Below, piece by piece: positions 59,301-64,000 of a DNA stretch of 64,000 nucleotides; the first letter of the stretch is position 1; each line of letters starts with the position of its first letter. Below the pieces are notes generated by a model that had not been told where the DNA came from, did no database searches, and saw only the letters and a list, made by a program, of their open reading frames with translations. Both the position numbers and the translations under genes were made by a program. Source of the stretch: Setoptus koraiensis (lineage: Eukaryota; Arthropoda); the NCBI GenBank assembly GCA_048013815.1, contig CM106586.1:20150001-20214000 (forward strand). Reading direction: 5' to 3'.

Positions 59301-61154
59301 GGCCGTGATTGCGGCAGCCGCGACGTCTTGTCGACTGTCACTCAATTGTGTCAAAAAGCAAACACTGCCAGCCGCGTCTTGCCGACTGTCTTGGCGTGCG
59401 ATGCGACGACGACGACGACTGATAAACGGGCCAGCGGGACGGCTCAATCGCTTGAGCTCGCTTGTGAGGCCGTCGCCGGCAGAACAATCATTTCTGAATC
59501 ATCGTCGCGATCAGCTATAAATATCGCGACATTCGGCATGACATAACCGTCGCGAGCTGCCTGTCTAGACGAGCTCGTGTGACATTGGATACGCGGCTCA
59601 TTATCATGGCGGCCGATTGAGCCGGGGCCAGTGTTCTCAGCGGCCAGTGTGCTGAGCGGCCGAACGGGGGCGCCCAGTCTGACGCAAAATTGTCAGCAGT
59701 CACCGATTTGTCGCGAAATGCTCGTGGCAATGCGCAATTTGTTGCCGGCGACGGCCATCAGGGGCGTCCTATGCGCCCGCAACCGTGTGTCTATTTGTCC
59801 GCAACGGGCTAGCGTGGGCCCGTGCGCCCGTGGGCCACATAATATATGCATGCATACATTTATAATGTGCTCATCGCACGCTGAGCGCCGGTCACTTGAT
59901 TAGCGTCACAGATATGCGACATTATTATGTAATGTGTGCAATATGTCAATACAACAGCGTACAGCTTCCATTGCTGGCCAAATGACAGCCAGTGGCCGGC
60001 ATTTGCAGTACGACCACAATATGATATAATACGACAAATGTATACAATTGTCGCACAACACTTGTCCGACAAACTGCAACTGTTGGCGTACCGACACTCG
60101 ACACACACGCCACCGATCGGCGGGCCCCAATGGCCGGTCGAGCGCGAGCTGGCCCCCTGTCGAGCGATACAGCTATGAATGTGACAGGCAGCAATGATTG
60201 GCTGGCGTTCGCAAGGCCAATCATGCCGCAGAAATCAATGTCGTGCCATATATCACCCGGCACTTGATTTGGTGAGCTTGCCCAAATCGAAGCCATGAGA
60301 GCGGGCCGCAAATGATCGTGGCCACAACCAGCAAAACCAGACATGGATCGCTCATTAACCGACCCATTTCTGGTTGCGCGTCTGACAATATCATATTGAC
60401 TGTTTGCGCTAGTATGCCGCTGGGGGCGCCCGGTCGGCCGAAATTCACACTAATTCAGGCCGGTGTTCCGACCTGAATCAGTCTGAATATTAGCGCTACT
60501 CGTTCGCTCATTTCTGCCCGAATTTTCTGAAATTTCGCTGAAATTTATTTCCGCCAATTTCCAATTTCCAGCCGCAAATTCATTTCTGAGGCCAGTCGCC
60601 AGTTCATTTCCGAATGGCTCACAATATTTGAGAGACTCTCGTTCGCAATAAATAAGCGCAATAAAAGTAATTCCGACACCAGGCGATCGAATTACATGTC
60701 TGGCGCAATCAAATCGTGAGCTGCGCGTCTCGCGGCTCGGATATGCACCGCGCCTTGCATCCTTCGAAGCTCCGAAGGAGCTCGCCTGTCGCTGCGAGTC
60801 TCGCATTGCAACTGCTCATCTACTGTGTGAGTTTAAGTTTAGATCCCCGAAAGAATGACCACTGATTCAATCGCTCGAAAGTCGCCCGAATTGGCCAGAA
60901 GATGGCCACTGATTCAGTGAAGTTGGGCTCGCAACTCGATCAACGTCGCACGTCGCTCTCGGGTCGAGACTCGCTTATCCGATGAATCATTACATATATA
61001 TATATACTATTTATATAATGATTCAGACAGATATGTAATCAGATATGTAATATATTATGAAATACGTGAAATGTACGCCACTGTGATAGTGATCGAAGTT
61101 TGAAAATTGCAACACAATCCGACCCAAGAATCATTCTTGAAGAATGGGGCCAAC

Positions 61155-61170
61155 GATTCACGCGTGAATC
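61155..61170. repeat. 16-bp palindrome GATTCACGCGTGAATC
   Basis: Perfect palindrome sharing the 14-bp core ATTCACGCGTGAAT with 53297-53312, 7.8 kb away. ACGCGT is the central hexamer. Confidence 0.94.
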
Positions 61171-61809
61171 ACACTGACCCGACTGGCATCGATCACTAAC
61201 GTGCGCCACTAATGTCGAAACAAAACCATTCAGCTGTGCAGACATTTGCCAGCGGAGACATACTCATTATGTTCATTCGAATGATCCACTGATTATTATC
61301 GCCGCTAATTAATAGCGCACGAGCGAGCTCAAATCTAGTCATAAACAGAGACAGCGGCATTCTTTTCTGCCAGAAAATCTCTGGTGCCGCGCATCTTAAC
61401 TGGCCGGATTTCCAGGCAATTCCGACGAAATGTATACAATGACTCGCAATGGGCCCCGGCGGAAAATGCGCCCCCGACACCCTCGGGCTAAACGCAAAAA
61501 ACCCCGGTCGAACGCTCGCCAATTGTGTTTGACGAGGCCCCTGGTTGCACCCAGTTAGAAACAATGTGTTTTGCTGACTGCACACATGACTTTGCTTCGA
61601 CTCACATATATGAACGGCACAAATACGGAAATAGCCGCGCGACTGGCGGCAGCGCCCCCTCTCTTGCAGCAGTACCGGTGGTGGGGTGCGCCTCGAAACG
61701 AGCGTCACAAGCAGTTTTGTTGGCTTCGTTTTGGCGGAATCTGTAAAAATGTCGAAAATATTGAGACAGTCGCCCAGTCTTGCGGGACTGTTTTGTGAAA
61801 ATTTTGCGT

Positions 61810-61850
61810 CGAATTTCAAAATTTTCAAAATTTTGAAATTTTGAAATTCG
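61810..61850. repeat. Near-perfect AT-rich palindrome, about 20-bp arms
   Basis: The left half, CGAATTTCAAAATTTTCAAA plus A, matches the right half, TTTTGAAATTTTGAAATTCG, except for one missing A. There is essentially no loop, so it could extrude as a cruciform. Confidence 0.93.
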
Positions 61851-63747
61851 AATGCGCATTGCTGCAAATATTACCTACCACCTATGCTCGCGTCAGATTT
61901 TCGCAAAATAGAGCGCTGGTTTTTGCAGTTTTCCACCGAATCAGCGAGACCTTTGGAGATTTTTCTTTGTTGTTTTGTTCATGGTTCACTGAAGAAGAAT
62001 TGCCGAAAAAGGAGAAAAAAGTCAACCTTTTATCGGCACCCCCGTTCGCGACGAAACGGGCCTCAAAGTGAAAGAAATTGCGCGAATCCGGAAGTTAACC
62101 GAATCGCCGGGTTCATCCGAGGGAGAGAGAGAGAGACTTCTTCAGGGATTGCCCATTTTCGGCCATCGAGGCGGCAAGCAATCAGCCCGAAATCGGAGAA
62201 TGCCTCGCACAATTCAGACAGTGCTTCGCAAAATTGAGCAGCGCCCCCGTCTAGTGGCCGGCCAACAGCAGCCAAAGTGATCGAGCGGCCAAGATAACGG
62301 GTGGCGCCACTTTGGGGCGCGTGCCTTTTGCGCAATCTGCGCTGTGCGCTGTCTGAGAGGCCCAAGTCGAGCTGACCCTATTAAGGGGCCCGTTCGCGGA
62401 CATAAATACTATTTATGTTATAAATAAATAGACCATATAAAACAAACGGCCTGATGAGTTTGCGAAATGGGCCACTAATTATCTGATGCGCAAAATATGC
62501 ACAACTGATACTGGCGCCACGACCACTAGCGCCTGCACAGTTGCCAGCAAAATTACCCACATCGCCCCATCAGCGCGCCAATGGGCCCCAGCACGCGAAT
62601 GGGCCCCAGCGCGGTAGCCGCATACAGCAGCATTCGCGGGCCGTGAATGAGTGAGCGGCCGGCCGAGGGGACACATGACGCCCATTGTGAATGCTTTTAT
62701 TTGTAGCTGTGGGCCCCATGCGCGTGCTACGGGTGCGGGCACCCATTTACATAATTTCTCGGCACACACTGATCTTGTCTCATCTGAATGCTGGTCGCCA
62801 CTTTGATTCGCGGCCCCTGTGCAATGTCACAATTACTTTGGCAAGACCACGGTCAAACTCGTGCCGTGTGTTCGAACAAGGCTGTGCGTTGGGCTTGCAC
62901 GATCGGACTGCGCGAGCCAAATGCAAACAGAGCGCGGATAAAAATAAATAAAAAGTCGCCCCAGTCGCGTCCAGTTGCAGCGCGGGCCAGCCGACAGCCG
63001 CGAGCCGCGAGCTGACAGCCGAGCCGACAGCCGAGCCGACAATGCCTCGCCCGACGATCGCCGGGCACGATATGGCAAAGATCACACACACGGGCCATTG
63101 AGACGGCCAACTGGGCACTTGGCCGGCCATTGAGAGAGCACACTGCGCACCGGAAGTGATATTCTCACCATCGCGCGGCATGGGCATTGTTTACCTGTGT
63201 GTCGGGCACAATTGTCGCCCGTCGGCTCTATCAAGTGCCGGTCGCCGATGCATCGGATAGACTGCGCCATCCAGACACTCGATCGATGCCGGCACATCGT
63301 TGGAGCAGCCAGCCGGGCCCCAATAGCATTGGGCCCCAGCACAAACAGTTGCCTTGTGCTGTGACACTCTGGCGCTCATCGATCACTGACGTAATGCGGC
63401 CGTTATTATCCGCGCTCACATGCACCACTAATACAGTATTGAGCGATATTGCGTCGTATGCACACGACAATAGCCAGTTTGATATTATTATATCATGCCG
63501 GCTTTCATTGTGCTTGCGTCGCGGGGCCGACCACGCAACCCGACGGGCAACACATATAAAGCAATATATAAATATAGGTAAACTTGGCCAGAGTGGACAC
63601 ACACACAATTGGCGCGGCAGCTCAAGTGGGGCGCCCAATGAGCAGTGACCGAGCGGCGACGGCGGAATGTCGAAAATATTTCGCTGTCAAAATTACCAAT
63701 TGAATTGTCGCCACACGGGCTCGCCACTTGGCCCACTGGCCTCGCCG

Positions 63748-63802
63748 GCCTCACTGGGCCTCACTGGGCCTCACTGGGCCCCACTGGGCCCCACTGGGCC
63801 CC
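63748..63802. repeat. 10-bp tandem repeat of TGGGCCTCAC
   Basis: About five to six units; the first three read TGGGCCTCAC and the next three TGGGCCCCAC, so one substitution has spread with the expansion. Confidence 0.96.
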
Positions 63803-64000
63803 ACAACTGGCGACCCTGGCGCGCCACCGGGTACCGCTCTTGAATTTGAATTGGCGGCAGCCAGAGTCAGCATCAATTGATATGCACGGCTCGCTTGGCA
63901 GGCTCGCTCGGTGAGCCGTGTGCCCCGCGATGCGGGCATACTGTTATGCCAAATGGGGCCCACAGCACACAACGGCCAGATAAACACACAGAGCGGGAGC

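Larger units (their letters stand above)
60448..62280. other. AT-richer block of distinct composition
   Basis: Compared with its flanks this 1.8-kb block has few GGGCCC/GGCGCC words and many AAATTT, TTTCTG and GAATC words. It contains six TGAATCA/TGATTCA words between 60474 and 61171, an (AT)n tract at about 60.99-61.02 kb, the palindromes at 61155 and 61810, and a 223-codon - strand frame (61196-61867) with no recognisable domain. It may be an old insertion or a separate isochore-like unit; no terminal repeats or target duplication were found. Confidence 0.45.
57900..64000. other. Upstream intron and/or 5' region of the PDZ/PH gene
   Basis: Because 57900 is a splice acceptor, at least the first part of this stretch is intron of the - strand gene. 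I looked for a phase-0 donor preceded by a conserved-looking - strand exon and found none I could defend. The region contains (GT)n at about 58291-58318, the CAG/CAA array, an exact palindrome at 59279, a 24-27-bp direct pair with the word GTGCTGTTTGTGGTGC at about 59.21-59.27 kb, the AT-richer block at 60.4-62.3 kb and a TGGGCCTCAC array near the right end. Confidence 0.55.

Noticed and set aside
61196-61867. 223-codon - strand frame in the AT-richer block
   Set aside because: No domain or family resemblance and no splice context tying it to the PDZ/PH gene. Kept only as part of the compositional block.
62780-63187. 135-codon ATG-initiated - strand frame that could be an upstream exon of the PDZ/PH gene
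   Set aside because: The available donor is in phase 1, while the acceptor at 57900 needs phase 0, and the product is not protein-like.
1-64000. Search for mobile elements, tRNA, rRNA, snRNA and CRISPR
   Set aside because: No transposase, reverse transcriptase or integrase motif, no long terminal repeats, no tRNA B-box (GGTTCGANTCC) and no spaced identical repeats of CRISPR type were seen. Tandem arrays here have no unique spacers.

Overview
The window is animal genomic DNA, most likely from a protostome invertebrate with a moderately GC-rich genome. The evidence is spliced coding exons with GTGAGT/GTAAGT donors, short introns (112-368 bp), an AATAAA polyadenylation signal, abundant animal-type microsatellites ((GTT)n, (CA)n, (CT)n) and no bacterial-style operons. 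Species cannot be named from the sequence alone.

Almost all recognisable coding sequence sits in one island at about 50.6-57.9 kb, holding two genes arranged tail to tail. On the + strand are the last three exons (50581-50646, 51015-51108, 51241-51417) of a gene resembling IMMP2L, the mitochondrial inner-membrane signal peptidase subunit 2. On the - strand is a large scaffold-type protein gene: one 4.6-kb exon (53318-57899) encoding a long disordered region and most of a PDZ domain, then five small exons down to a stop at 51562 encoding two PH domains. The two stop codons are only 144 bp apart, and candidate polyadenylation signals suggest overlapping 3' ends. The 5' exons of both genes were not found; those of the - strand gene must lie right of 57900. 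A third possible coding segment is a terminal exon at 195-581 (+), which I cannot assign to a family.

The rest (582-50580 and 57900-64000) has no gene I can support. It is not featureless. It is packed with minisatellites of 7-23 bp units, long imperfect (GTT)n/(GTC)n and (CAA)n/(CAG)n arrays, a 35-unit (CA)n tract, and unusually many short perfect inverted repeats: 16 loci with arms of 12-18 bp and loops from 0 to about 45 bp. Certain words (CGCCTAGCGAC, GTTACGTAAC-like, CGGCACGAGC, AACGGGATC) recur in both direct and inverted arrangements. An AT-richer block at about 60.4-62.3 kb differs in composition and carries clustered TGAATCA/TGATTCA words.

Most long open frames in the gene-poor part come from repeat units divisible by three or from stop-poor GC-rich sequence. 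No transposase, reverse transcriptase, virus-like gene, tRNA, rRNA or CRISPR array was recognised.
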